The translations under genes were made by a program, and so were the position numbers. A model generated the notes under the pieces. That model made no database searches, was not told the DNA's origin, and saw only the letters and a list, made by a program, of their open reading frames with translations. Positions 51,217 to 61,853 of a stretch of 64,000 nt of DNA are shown here, in pieces. Position 1 is the first letter of the stretch, and each line of letters starts with the position of its first letter. Origin of the DNA: Microlunatus parietis (GTDB lineage Bacteria; Actinomycetota; Actinomycetes; Propionibacteriales; Propionibacteriaceae); NCBI RefSeq assembly GCF_013407955.1, contig NZ_JACCBU010000001.1:4464001-4528000 (forward strand), in the 5' to 3' direction.

Positions 51217-51230
51217 TGACCGCATGGTCA
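51217..51230. promoter_or_regulatory. TetR-type operator 2
   Basis: TGACCGCATGGTCA, the same palindrome with one arm altered, exactly 21 bp (two helical turns) from operator 1, so two dimers would sit on one DNA face. Confidence 0.65.
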
Positions 51231-51255
51231 ATAATCCAACGTCGGGTGGGTTCGG

Positions 51256-51879
51256 TCAGGCCCTGGCCTGCATGCCGCCGAGCAGGATCTCGGCGAGCCG
51301 GTCGGCGTAGTCCTGCGAATCGACCTCCGGATGGGATTCGAGGTACGCGAGCATCGCGTCGATCGATCCCTGGTACGTGACGGCCATGACCCTGGGATCG
51401 AAGTCGCCCAGGCTGCCCTCCTCCTGACCGCGCCGGAACAGCGCCTCCTGGCCCTGGTAGGACTCCTCGTAGAAGTCCGTGATCACGCGTTCGGTGCCGT
51501 CGGGGCCGGGCAGGTTGGGCAGGATGCGGTTCAGGGCGATCAGTTCGTTGCGGCGGGTCCGGAGCTGGGCGGCGGCCAGCCGCAGGGCGGCCCGGACGAT
51601 GTCCGGTACGGGCTGGTCCAGGTCGAGCACCTCGACGATGGCCTCCCGCATGATCACCAGCGTCGCCTTCGCGGTGGCCTCCATCAGGTCGTCCTTGCCG
51701 GAGAAGTAGCGCCAGACCAGGCCCTTGGCGACGTCGGCCCGGGCGGCGATCCGGGTCAGCGTCGCGCCCTCGTAGCCGCGGTCGACGACCTCGAGGACGG
51801 CTGCTGCCATGAGCTGCTGCCGTCGTTGATCTTCGCCGAGGCGCTGGCGCGGGCCGCGCGGCGAGGGCTTGGCATCCAC
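51256..51879 (-). CDS. TetR-family transcriptional regulator
   Basis: 207 aa. HTH at residues 20-66: RRQQLMAAAVLEVVDRGYEGATLTRIAARADVAKGLVWRYFSGKDDLMEATAKA. The C-terminal ligand domain is not assignable. It lies directly upstream of the operator pair and of the membrane protein/SDR genes in the same orientation, so it is the obvious candidate to bind TGACCnnnnGGTCA. A -10-like TAGCAT is about 11 nt before its ATG. Confidence 0.92.
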   Translation of the reverse strand: MDAKPSPRGPRQRLGEDQRRQQLMAAAVLEVVDRGYEGATLTRIAARADVAKGLVWRYFSGKDDLMEATAKATLVIMREAIVEVLDLDQPVPDIVRAALRLAAAQLRTRRNELIALNRILPNLPGPDGTERVITDFYEESYQGQEALFRRGQEEGSLGDFDPRVMAVTYQGSIDAMLAYLESHPEVDSQDYADRLAEILLGGMQARA

Positions 51880-51965
51880 GGCGCGGATGCTACCTCCAGT
51901 GCGCCATGTCGTGACGGTATCGGGTGATGCTCAATTTGACTTGGACGAGTATCGCTGTCGACCCG

Positions 51966-51971
51966 TACCTT
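51966..51971 (+). promoter_or_regulatory. -10-like element of the hydroxyacid operon
   Basis: TACCTT, 7 nt before ATG 51979; no ribosome site lies between, so a leaderless message is likely. Confidence 0.35.
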
Positions 51972-51978
51972 GACCGGC

Positions 51979-52965
51979 ATGACCACTCTGGCCATGGCCA
52001 TGACCCCGACCCGCGCCGCCGACGTCTGCGACGACGAGACGCGAGCCCTGCTCGAGGAGCGGTTCGAGGTGCGCTGGGCCGGTGATCAACTGGACCAGGC
52101 CGAAGTGGCCCGGCTGGCCGACGGGGCCGAGATCATGATCACCAGCTGGGGCACGCCGACCCTGCCGGCGGAGCTGTTCGGCGACAACGGGCCGCGGATC
52201 GTCGGGCACGCCGCCGGGAGCGTGAAGCGGCTGGTGCCGGCGGCGCTGGTCGGCGACCGGGTGACCGTCTTCTCCGCCGCCACCCGGATCGCCTGGTCGG
52301 TCGGCGAATACTGTCTGGCCGCCTGCCTCACGCTGCACCGCCGGCTGCCGTCCTACGACGCCCGGACCCGGGCCGGCGGCTGGAAGCCGGGCGGGGAGTT
52401 CCGGGGCCGGGAGTTGCGCGGGCGTACGGTCTCGCTGATCGGCGCCTCGTCGACGGCACGGGCGTTCCGGAGCCTGCTGGCGCCGTTCAGCGTCACGGTG
52501 CTGGTGTACGACCCGTACCTTGATCGGGAGCGGGCCCGCGAGCTGGACGTCACCCCGGTCGACCTGCCGGCCGCCATGAACGCCGATGTCGTCTCGATTC
52601 ACGTACCGGACCTGCCGGCCACCAAGGGCATGATCACCGCCGACCTGCTGGCCCGGATCCCGGACGGTTCGGTCTTGATCAACTCGGCTCGGGCCGGCGC
52701 CGTCGACCCGGTCGCGCTGGAGCGCGAGGCCTTGTCCGGAAGGCTCCGGATCGCCTTGGACGTCTACGATCCCGAGCCGGCCCGGCTGTCGCCGGAGCTG
52801 CTCGCCGCACCGGACGTGCTACTCACGCCGCACATCGCCGGCGACTCGCTGGAGGGACATCTGGCCCTGGTCCGGTACGTCCTCGACGACGTGATCGCCT
52901 TCCTCGCCGACGGGTCCCGCGGCCCGAGCTGGGTCGACCCGCAACGCTGGAGCCTGCTCGCATGA
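51979..52965 (+). CDS. D-isomer-specific 2-hydroxyacid dehydrogenase family protein
   Basis: 328 aa from ATG 51979. The catalytic-domain start (ITSWGTPTLPAELF, GHAAGSVKRL) is followed by the NAD region TVSLIGASSTARAFRSLLAPF, in which the usual GxGxxG reads GASSTA, and VSIHVPDLPATKGMITADLLARIPDGSVLINSARAGAVD with the arginine and TPHIAG with the histidine. The altered glycine motif may change cofactor preference. First gene of a three-gene operon for oxidation or isomerisation of a sugar acid; substrate unknown. Confidence 0.85.
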   Translation: MTTLAMAMTPTRAADVCDDETRALLEERFEVRWAGDQLDQAEVARLADGAEIMITSWGTPTLPAELFGDNGPRIVGHAAGSVKRLVPAALVGDRVTVFSAATRIAWSVGEYCLAACLTLHRRLPSYDARTRAGGWKPGGEFRGRELRGRTVSLIGASSTARAFRSLLAPFSVTVLVYDPYLDRERARELDVTPVDLPAAMNADVVSIHVPDLPATKGMITADLLARIPDGSVLINSARAGAVDPVALEREALSGRLRIALDVYDPEPARLSPELLAAPDVLLTPHIAGDSLEGHLALVRYVLDDVIAFLADGSRGPSWVDPQRWSLLA

Positions 52966-54077
52966 CCAAGATCAACAGGGTCGAGACGTTCGTCGTGCCG
53001 GTGCCGTTCGCGCACCCGTTCAAGATCGGCAGCGGTACGGTGAGCGAACCCGACCGGACCGGCGACGTGATCTTCGTCAAGCTGACCACCGACGACGGAG
53101 TCTCCGGCTGGGGCGAGCAGCGGGCGCTGCCCAGCTGGAGCTACGAGACCACCGACACGATCATCGCGGTGATCAACAACAACCTGGCGCCGTTGCTGAT
53201 CGGGGCCGACCCGTTCGCCGTGGAAGCCTTCCACGCAAGGGCTGACCGGGCGCTCAGCCCGTCGGTGTCGAACGGGTTCCCGTTCGCCCGGGCGGCGGTC
53301 GACCTGGCCCTGCACGACGTCGCCGGCAAGCTCGCCGGGCTCCCCGTGCACGCCCTGCTCGGCGGCGCCGTGCACACCGAGATCCCGCTCTGCTCGGCGA
53401 TCGGCATCGACACTCCGGAGGCGATGGCGGACCGGGTCCGGGGGAGTGCCGCCTACCACGCGTACAAGATCAAGATCGGTGGCGACGTCGACGCCGACGC
53501 CGCGGCCCTGCACGCGATCGCCGAACCCGCCGCGGGCAAGCCGATCTGGCTGGACGCCAACCAGTCCTACCGGCCGTCCTCGCTGCACCGGTTGCTGCAG
53601 CAGATCGAGGACGTACCGCAGCTGTATTGCGTCGAGCAGCCGGTGCCGAGCACCGACTGGGCCGGTATGATCAAGGTCCGGGAACGGTCGCCGCTGCCGG
53701 TCGCGATCGACGAGGGCAGCTTCACCGCCGCCGACCTGGCCCGGACCGCAGTGCTCGGCGGTGCGGACCTGGTCGTGATCAAGGTCTGCAAGGCTGGCGG
53801 TCTGCGGCAGGCGTTGCGAACCGCCGCGGTCGCGAAGGCGCACGGGCTGGAGATCCTGGCCAGCGGACTGACCGACTGCGGCGTCGGGTTCGCCGCGGCG
53901 CTGCACCTGTTCAGCCTGCTCGACCTGGCCCTGCCGGCCGAGCTGAACGGCCCCGAACTGCTGGCCGACCTCTATGTCGAGGGGCTGGGGATCACCGACG
54001 CGATCGCCGAAGTGCCGAACCGGCCCGGCCTCGGCGTCGACGTGGACGAGGAGCGCATCCGTGGCACCGCACGCTGA
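52962..54077 (+). CDS. Enolase-superfamily enzyme, muconate-lactonizing subgroup
   Basis: 371 aa. The N-terminal capping domain ends near residue 125. Barrel residues: YKIKIGG (Lys-x-Lys pair), WLDANQSY, CVEQPV and IDEGSF (the three metal acids), and VVIKVCKAGGL (Lys on strand 6-7 typical of the MLE subgroup rather than the His of mandelate racemase). That group includes muconate cycloisomerases, o-succinylbenzoate synthase and dipeptide epimerases. Coupled by ATGA to the dehydrogenase gene. Confidence 0.88.
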   Translation: MTKINRVETFVVPVPFAHPFKIGSGTVSEPDRTGDVIFVKLTTDDGVSGWGEQRALPSWSYETTDTIIAVINNNLAPLLIGADPFAVEAFHARADRALSPSVSNGFPFARAAVDLALHDVAGKLAGLPVHALLGGAVHTEIPLCSAIGIDTPEAMADRVRGSAAYHAYKIKIGGDVDADAAALHAIAEPAAGKPIWLDANQSYRPSSLHRLLQQIEDVPQLYCVEQPVPSTDWAGMIKVRERSPLPVAIDEGSFTAADLARTAVLGGADLVVIKVCKAGGLRQALRTAAVAKAHGLEILASGLTDCGVGFAAALHLFSLLDLALPAELNGPELLADLYVEGLGITDAIAEVPNRPGLGVDVDEERIRGTAR

Positions 54078-54867
54078 TCATGATCATTCACCGGAGCCGC
54101 TGTGGGCCGTGTTCAGCAAGCCCTGGGCGGCCGAGGCGCCCGGGCCGCTGGGCGAGCGGCTGGCCGGGCTCGGGTTCGGCGGCGCGGAAGTGCCGGTCCG
54201 GCCGGGCGCGTATGTCGATCCCGACTCCGCGGGCCGGCTGCTGCCCGGCTTCGTCCGTACCCTCGCCGATCGGGGTGTGACGGTGATCAGCGTCGCCGCC
54301 GACGCGACCGAACCGGTCTTCGCGGCCTGCGCCGAGGCCGGCGTGCCGTTGATCAGGATCATGGCGCCGCTCGGCGACGACGGCTATCGGGCCTCGACCG
54401 AACGGTTGCGCCGGGAATGGGCCACGCTCCAACCACTGACCGAACGGTACGGGGTCCGGGTCGGCGTCCAGCCGCACCGCGGCCGGTTCGTCGAGAGCAC
54501 GCTGGGCGTCTTGCAACTGATCGACGACCTGGCCGGCTTCGACCTGGTCTGGGATGCGGGGAACGACGCCCTGACCGGCGTCGATCCCGTCACCACGCTC
54601 GACCTGGCCTGGCCGCGGCTGGGCCTGGTCAACCTCAAGAGCGGCCACTACCGGCCGGATCCGGCACCGCCCCGGTACCGGCACTGGTGGGGCCCGGCCG
54701 ACTCCGGGATGGCCGACTGGGGCCGGATCCTCGGTCATCTGCGCGACCGGGGCTGGGACCAGCCGGTCTGCCTCACCGCCGAATACTCCGAACCGAGCGA
54801 CCCGGACGGGAAGGCGGAACTCGCCCGGGCGGACCTGGTCACCGCCCGCGGCCACTGGAACGCCTGA
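54061..54867 (+). CDS. Sugar phosphate isomerase/epimerase (xylose isomerase-like TIM barrel)
   Basis: 268 aa from GTG 54061, with GAGGAG 8 nt upstream and a 17-bp overlap with the previous gene. GVQPHRGRFVESTLGVLQLI, DLVWDAGND and LVNLKSGHY carry the metal-binding Glu/Asp/His pattern of AP-endonuclease-2-like isomerases. It is likely the last enzymatic step of a sugar-acid or polyol route with its two neighbours. Confidence 0.82.
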   Translation: MAPHADHDHSPEPLWAVFSKPWAAEAPGPLGERLAGLGFGGAEVPVRPGAYVDPDSAGRLLPGFVRTLADRGVTVISVAADATEPVFAACAEAGVPLIRIMAPLGDDGYRASTERLRREWATLQPLTERYGVRVGVQPHRGRFVESTLGVLQLIDDLAGFDLVWDAGNDALTGVDPVTTLDLAWPRLGLVNLKSGHYRPDPAPPRYRHWWGPADSGMADWGRILGHLRDRGWDQPVCLTAEYSEPSDPDGKAELARADLVTARGHWNA

Positions 54868-55021
54868 CCAGATGCGGCGGCAAGGCCGGGCCGGACCTGC
54901 CCTGGCGTAGCTCCGGCCGCTGCGGCGCCGTGATCCACGCCACTTCCCGGCCGCCGCACGATTCCCGCAGGGTGATCCGGGCCACCGGTCCCGGGCCTGG
55001 GTTGGCCGCGAACGATACTCT

Positions 55022-55054
55022 TGCGTTGCGTACGTGACTTGTGCGTTGCGTACG
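55022..55054 (+). promoter_or_regulatory. Direct repeats upstream of ftsH
   Basis: TGCGTTGCGTACG at 55022-55034 and again at 55042-55054, 20 bp apart, 75-55 bp before the ftsH start, beside a possible -10 (TACTCT near 55015). Possible operator. The rest of 54868-55108 shows nothing else. Confidence 0.4.
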
Positions 55055-55108
55055 CGCACACCCAGGGAACGGGTGTGTGCTGGATGATTCCGACTCAGCA
55101 GGCAGGTT

Positions 55109-57444
<2,336 letters not shown>

Positions 57445-57448
<4 letters not shown>

Positions 57449-58050
57449 CCGAGCCGGAGCTCGCCGGGCTGGGTCCCGGTGCGTTCGATCATGACCGGAT
57501 CGCGAAGGCGGTCCGGGAGATCCTGATCGGGATCGGCGAGGACCCGGACCGGGACGGGCTGCGCGCGACACCGGATCGGGTGGCTCGGTCGTACGCGGAG
57601 CTGTTCCGCGGCCTGACCCAGCGGCCGGAGGACGTGCTGGCCACCACGTTCGATCTTGATCATGACGAGTTCGTCCTGGTCAAGGACATCGAGGTGTGGA
57701 GCTGCTGCGAGCACCACCTGGTGCCGTTCACCGGTGTCGCCCACGTCGGGTACATCCCGAACCCCAACGGCCGGATCACCGGGCTGAGCAAACTGGCCCG
57801 GCTGGTCGACGTGTACGCCAAGCGGCCGCAGGTCCAGGAGCGGCTGACCACGCAGGTCGCCGACGCCATGGTCGAGTTCCTGCAGCCGAGCGGCGTGATC
57901 GTCGTCTTCGAGTGCGAACACCTCTGCATGACCATGCGCGGCGTCCGCAAGCCCGGCTCCCGGACCGTCACCAGCGCCGTCCGCGGCCAGCTCCGCAATG
58001 CCGCGACGCGCGCCGAGGCCATGTCGTTGATCATGAATGGACGGCGCTGA
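57445..58050 (+). CDS. folE: GTP cyclohydrolase I
   Basis: 201 aa, GTG start overlapping the ftsH stop (GTGA). DGLRATPDRVARSYAELFRG, WSCCEHHLVPFTGVAHVGYIP (zinc Cys and His), GLSKLARLVDVYAKRPQVQERLT, and FECEHLCMTMRGVRKPGS are all present. First step of folate synthesis, GTP to dihydroneopterin triphosphate. In relatives folP/folB/folK often follow; here they do not, and three membrane-protein genes are found instead. Confidence 0.97.
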
Positions 58051-58056
58051 CGGGCT

Positions 58057-58062
58057 TACCAT
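58057..58062 (+). promoter_or_regulatory. -10-like element of tandem paralog 1
   Basis: TACCAT, 6 nt before ATG 58069; matches the TACGAT elements at 58868 and 59784. Confidence 0.45.
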
Positions 58063-58068
58063 CGTGTG

Positions 58069-58839
58069 ATGGAGGATTTGCGGGAATCCGACAGACCGAT
58101 CCGTGTCCGCTGGTCGGTGGCGCTCCTGGGCGTCGCCGTCGTCCTGATCTCCGGGCACGCCCAGACGATCTTCTATGACGGCTTGGGCGTCGGAGCGATC
58201 CGTCCGATCGCGATCTTGTTGATCGCTCTGGGCATCGTGTCCGGCCTACTCGGCCTCATCGTGGTGGCGCCGTTGCTGCGTCACCCGGAGCGGACCGACA
58301 GCCCGCGTCCCATCGTGCTCAGCGCGCTCTGCGGTCTCGGCGTCGTGGCCGCCGCCGCCCTGATGACCCTGCCGTTCGCCGCCCTGGTGATCTTGGTCGT
58401 GGTCGCCGCGACCCAACTGCGGTTCGTGGCGCGGGGCGCGCCGGTCCCGTCACCGGCCAGTCGGTTGCGGCTCGCGCTCCCGTACTCGATCGCCGTGCTG
58501 GTGATCCTTCCCGTCGGCGTGCTGCACGTGTTGGCGGGGAACCCGGCCGGCACCTGGATGATCATCGTCTGGGCCGTGATCGGCGGCGCGGCGGCCGTGG
58601 CCTTCCCGGTCCTGTGCCGCCGTGAGATTCCGGCTCTCGCCGGTCCGCCGCGCCGCACCGTCTGCGCCGGCCTGCTCCTGGTTGCGATCGTCGGCTACGG
58701 CCACTGGCTGACCGGTCTCGGCCTGGCCGGGGCGACGACGCCGGGCGGGACGATCGTCGCGATCGTGGCCCAACTGGCCACGGTCCTCGCCCTGGTCATC
58801 GGAGCTCCGGCCTGGAAGCGGGCGACGGTGGGAACCTGA
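58069..58839 (+). CDS. Multi-spanning membrane protein, tandem paralog 1
   Basis: 256 aa (a GTG at 58066 is the alternative start). MEDLRESDRPIRVRWSVALLGVAVVLISGHAQTIFYDG, followed by about seven hydrophobic segments. Shares order and motifs (RWxxALLGxAVVLIxGH, LRLALPYSxAVL, GPPRRTVCAGLLL, GYGH) with the two genes that follow, so the three arose by duplication. No known family. The next copies insert a loop (around residue 155) that is missing here. Position after folE is probably coincidental. Confidence 0.7.
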   Translation: MEDLRESDRPIRVRWSVALLGVAVVLISGHAQTIFYDGLGVGAIRPIAILLIALGIVSGLLGLIVVAPLLRHPERTDSPRPIVLSALCGLGVVAAAALMTLPFAALVILVVVAATQLRFVARGAPVPSPASRLRLALPYSIAVLVILPVGVLHVLAGNPAGTWMIIVWAVIGGAAAVAFPVLCRREIPALAGPPRRTVCAGLLLVAIVGYGHWLTGLGLAGATTPGGTIVAIVAQLATVLALVIGAPAWKRATVGT

Positions 58840-58867
58840 TTCACGCCAGATCCGGTTCGACAGGACG

Positions 58868-58873
58868 TACGAT
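58868..58873 (+). promoter_or_regulatory. -10-like element of tandem paralog 2
   Basis: TACGAT, 6 nt before ATG 58880. Confidence 0.45.
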
Positions 58874-58879
58874 CCAGTC

Positions 58880-59767
58880 ATGATGGAGGAGTTGCGCGGC
58901 TCCGAAACCGCGGCGCGGGCGCGGTGGGCCGCGGCGCTCCTCGGCTCCGCCGTCGTGTTGATCGCCGGCCACCCTTACACGATCTTCTACGAGGGTGCGG
59001 GAGCCGGGGTGTTGCGGGCGATCGCGATCGCGCTGCTGATCATCGGAGGCTTGGTCGCTGCGGTGGGCCTCGCTGTCGCGGTCCCGTTGCTGGCCGACGC
59101 GGTCCGCAGCCCGAAGCCGGTGGTCTTCCTGCTGGTCGTGGCCTGCGTCTTGGTCATGGTGGTCCTCGGCGTCATCATGATCATCCCGTACGGCAATCTG
59201 GCCGTGCTGATGGTGCTCGGTGGATCTCAGTTGGCCTATGTCGAACCCGGCGCTCCGGCTGCGCCTCGGACCGCCCGCGTCCGCGTCGCCCTGCCCTTCT
59301 CGCTGGCCATGCTGGCGTTGCTCTCGGTCGGGATGCTGCACTCCACGGTGTGGAATCCGGCGGCTCAGGTTCCCGGACTGAGCCTGGCCGAGATCCACGG
59401 CCGGCTGGACGAGGACGGGCCGACGATCGGCTCGATCATGATCGGGTGGTCTCTGTTCTGGGGACTGCTGGTCCTGGCCTTTCCGGTGTTCTGCCGGTTC
59501 GCACGCACTCCCGTTGTGGCGACGACACGCAGGGTCGTGCTCGCTGGGTTGTTGCTCGTCGCCATGGTCGGCTACGGCCAGACGATCCTCGGGTTCGCCA
59601 TGGGCCTGGGACTGGGGGAGACCTTCGAGCTGGCGACTGTCGGCGATGCGGTGCCGGGTGGCGCGATCGTCGTGATCGTTGCCCAGTTCGCGGTGGTCGC
59701 AGCGCTGTTCGTCGGCTGCCCGGCCTGGCGGCCGCGGCTGGAACCCGTACCGGCAGGAGGGCCCTGA
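58880..59767 (+). CDS. Multi-spanning membrane protein, tandem paralog 2
   Basis: 295 aa. MMEELRGSETAARARWAAALLGSAVVLIAGHPYTIFYEGAG and about seven hydrophobic segments. The stretch AQVPGLSLAEIHGRL is shared with paralog 3 (VKLPGLSLDEIYGRL) but absent from paralog 1, so copies 2 and 3 are closest. Its own leaderless-type promoter suggests the copies are not one operon. Function unknown; the spacing and small size argue against a transporter with a known fold. Confidence 0.7.
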   Translation: MMEELRGSETAARARWAAALLGSAVVLIAGHPYTIFYEGAGAGVLRAIAIALLIIGGLVAAVGLAVAVPLLADAVRSPKPVVFLLVVACVLVMVVLGVIMIIPYGNLAVLMVLGGSQLAYVEPGAPAAPRTARVRVALPFSLAMLALLSVGMLHSTVWNPAAQVPGLSLAEIHGRLDEDGPTIGSIMIGWSLFWGLLVLAFPVFCRFARTPVVATTRRVVLAGLLLVAMVGYGQTILGFAMGLGLGETFELATVGDAVPGGAIVVIVAQFAVVAALFVGCPAWRPRLEPVPAGGP

Positions 59768-59783
59768 GCCCGGGCCGCTCGGT

Positions 59784-59789
59784 TACGAT
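59784..59789 (+). promoter_or_regulatory. -10-like element of tandem paralog 3
   Basis: TACGAT, 3 nt before ATG 59793 and 6 nt before the second in-frame ATG at 59796. Confidence 0.45.
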
Positions 59790-59792
59790 CCG

Positions 59793-60683
59793 ATGATGGA
59801 GGTTGCGCAGCGGGGCACCGACGACGGGATCCGGATCCGTTGGGCCGCGGCGTTCCTCGGCGCGGCGGTCGTCCTGATCACCGGTCACGTCAGCACGGTC
59901 CACTACGACGGCGCCGGAGCCGACGTGCTGCGTGGCATCGGCCTGGTGTTGATGATCATCGGCGTCCTGCTCGCCGTGCTGGGCCTCGCCGCGGGCCTGC
60001 CGTTCGCGCGTGACGCGGTGCGGCGCGACGGCCTGCGCGCAGTCGGGCTGTTCGGGCTCGGCGCGGTCGTCGTCCTGACCGCGGCCGCGATGATGATCCT
60101 GCCGTTCGCCGGCACGATCGTGTTGATCGCGGCAGCCGTGACGCTGCTCGAGTACGTCGACCGCGACGCCGCCCTGCCGCCGCCGGCTGCTCGCCTGCGA
60201 CTCGCCCTGCCGTTCTCGCTGGCCGTGCTGGCGCTGCTGCCGTTCGGCATCCTGCACGTGCTGGTCTGGAATCCGCAGGTGAAGCTCCCGGGCCTGAGCC
60301 TGGACGAGATCTACGGACGCCTGTCCGCGGCCGACCAGTCACTGAGCGTCACGTGGGTGATCTCGTGGGCCGTGGTCTGGGGCGGAGCGGCCCTGGCCTT
60401 CCCGTTGATCTGCCGCAGCGATCGGCTGACCTTCGTCGGCCCGCCCCGACGGACCGTGTGCGCCGGCCTGATCCTGTTAGCCCTGGCCGGCTACAGCCAC
60501 GGCATCAGCGGCTTCTCGATGGGCATGGCGATGGCAGACACGTTCGAGGAGTCGCCGACCGGCGGTGACGCCGGCCCGGGTGCCACGATCATCGGCATCG
60601 TCGCCCAACTCGCCGTCGTCGCCGCCCTGCTGATCGGAGCTGCGGCCAGGGCCGACCGGCCGAACGCCGCGCTGAACCGTTGA
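59793..60683 (+). CDS. Multi-spanning membrane protein, tandem paralog 3
   Basis: 296 aa from ATG 59793, or 295 from ATG 59796, the latter keeping the 6-nt spacing of its sister genes. IRWAAAFLGAAVVLITGHVSTVHYDGAG, about seven hydrophobic segments, VKLPGLSLDEIYGRL and GPPRRTVCAGLILLALAGYSHGI, matching copies 1 and 2 along its length. Ends 1 bp from the convergent metallopeptidase stop. Function unknown. Confidence 0.7.
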   Translation: MMEVAQRGTDDGIRIRWAAAFLGAAVVLITGHVSTVHYDGAGADVLRGIGLVLMIIGVLLAVLGLAAGLPFARDAVRRDGLRAVGLFGLGAVVVLTAAAMMILPFAGTIVLIAAAVTLLEYVDRDAALPPPAARLRLALPFSLAVLALLPFGILHVLVWNPQVKLPGLSLDEIYGRLSAADQSLSVTWVISWAVVWGGAALAFPLICRSDRLTFVGPPRRTVCAGLILLALAGYSHGISGFSMGMAMADTFEESPTGGDAGPGATIIGIVAQLAVVAALLIGAAARADRPNAALNR

Positions 60684-60684
60684 C

Positions 60685-61809
60685 CTACTTCACCGACTTG
60701 GTGCTCGCCTTCCAGGTGTTGCAGCGGCCGAAGTCCGTGCTGTCGTAGCCGCGTTCGAGCCAGCGGATCTGGGCCCGGCTGGTGCCGTGGTCGGCGATCC
60801 GGGACTCCGGCGGGTCCTCGTCGCCGGTGTAGGAGTGCCACTCCCGGATCTCGTACAGGTCGTCGGCGCTGAAGTCGATCGAGTCCGAGGCGTAGGAGAG
60901 GAAGACGCCCTCGAAGCACTGGGCCTGCAGTTCCAGCCGGCGGCTCAGTTCCAGCTGCTTCGCGTTGCTCGCCTCGGCCCAGGCGTACGAATACTCCCGG
61001 AACATCCCGGCCTCGGCCTGCAGGTGGTGCCCGAACTCGTGCGCCAGCAGCCCGACATAACCGAGCCGGGCGAACGTGTAGGCCTCGCGGTCGTCGTCGC
61101 TGGTCTCCGGCCAGTAGATCGTCTTGTCGGCCGAGCAGTAGTACGCCGGCGAGCCGTTCTGATCGAGCCGGCCGCAGGGCGACCGCACGGTGCCGCCGTA
61201 GGTCTTGATCTTGGGCGTGCTCAGGTCGAAGCCGATCTTGTCCAGCGGCTTGCGGTACAGCTTGACCATGCAGTCGACGACGTCCTCCAGGTACGGCTTC
61301 AGCCGCGAGTCCTTGAGCGGCGGCTTCGGCCGGCGGACCTCGATGTCACAGTCGCCGTCGCCCCGCTCCAGCTCGAGGTCGTACAGGGCGTTCTTGATCA
61401 ACCCGGTGTCCGGGCCCTTCGGCGTGGAGGTCGGCCTCGACGGCGCCGGGGTCGGTTCCGGCCTGCTGGTCTGCGGCTGCTCCGGGGTCGGCCTGGTCGG
61501 CGTCGGCTTGGTCAAGGTCGGGCGCGGCCGGGGCGAGGCGGTCGGGACCTGGCCAAGATCACCGGCGACGTCGCGGATCGCCGAGATCACTCCGGAGGTC
61601 ACCACGATCGTCCCGATCAACAGAACGAAGATCGCGATCACCAGCGCCGCGATCAGCCCGCCGCGGCGCGGTGGTTCGGGCGGTGGCGGCGGGAGCGGCG
61701 GCGGATACCGGGCTCCGGGACCGCCGGCACCCGCGGCCGGTTCCGCGGGCGGACCCCAGGCGGGCCGGCCCGCCGCAGGCCAGCCCGGTGGTCCCGAAGG
61801 CTGATTCAT
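60685..61809 (-). CDS. Membrane-anchored neutral zinc metallopeptidase (YpfJ-like)
   Basis: 374 aa. A Pro/Gly-rich cytoplasmic start, one TM segment at about residues 50-72 (GLIAALVIAIFVLLIGTIVVTSGVI), an extracellular Pro/Thr/Arg-rich linker (80-130), then the peptidase domain: GLLAHEFGHHLQAEAG contains the HEFGHH zinc site and LELQAQCFEGVFLS the third ligand. Matches the putative neutral zinc metallopeptidase family, of unknown substrate. The minus-strand -10-like TATGCT (61818-61823) is 8 nt before its ATG. Confidence 0.87.
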   Translation of the reverse strand: MNQPSGPPGWPAAGRPAWGPPAEPAAGAGGPGARYPPPLPPPPPEPPRRGGLIAALVIAIFVLLIGTIVVTSGVISAIRDVAGDLGQVPTASPRPRPTLTKPTPTRPTPEQPQTSRPEPTPAPSRPTSTPKGPDTGLIKNALYDLELERGDGDCDIEVRRPKPPLKDSRLKPYLEDVVDCMVKLYRKPLDKIGFDLSTPKIKTYGGTVRSPCGRLDQNGSPAYYCSADKTIYWPETSDDDREAYTFARLGYVGLLAHEFGHHLQAEAGMFREYSYAWAEASNAKQLELSRRLELQAQCFEGVFLSYASDSIDFSADDLYEIREWHSYTGDEDPPESRIADHGTSRAQIRWLERGYDSTDFGRCNTWKASTKSVK

Positions 61810-61817
61810 TTGAAGTC

Positions 61818-61823
61818 AGCATA
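61818..61823 (-). promoter_or_regulatory. -10-like element of the metallopeptidase gene
   Basis: TATGCT on the minus strand, 8 nt before ATG 61809; no ribosome site between. Confidence 0.4.
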
Positions 61824-61853
61824 GACAAGCCGAGCCGGGAAAGGCAGTGGTGA

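Noticed and set aside
48811..54900. Prophage or integrative element in the 6-kb insertion
   Set aside because: No integrase, transposase, phage gene or flanking direct repeat was seen; only its position is unusual.
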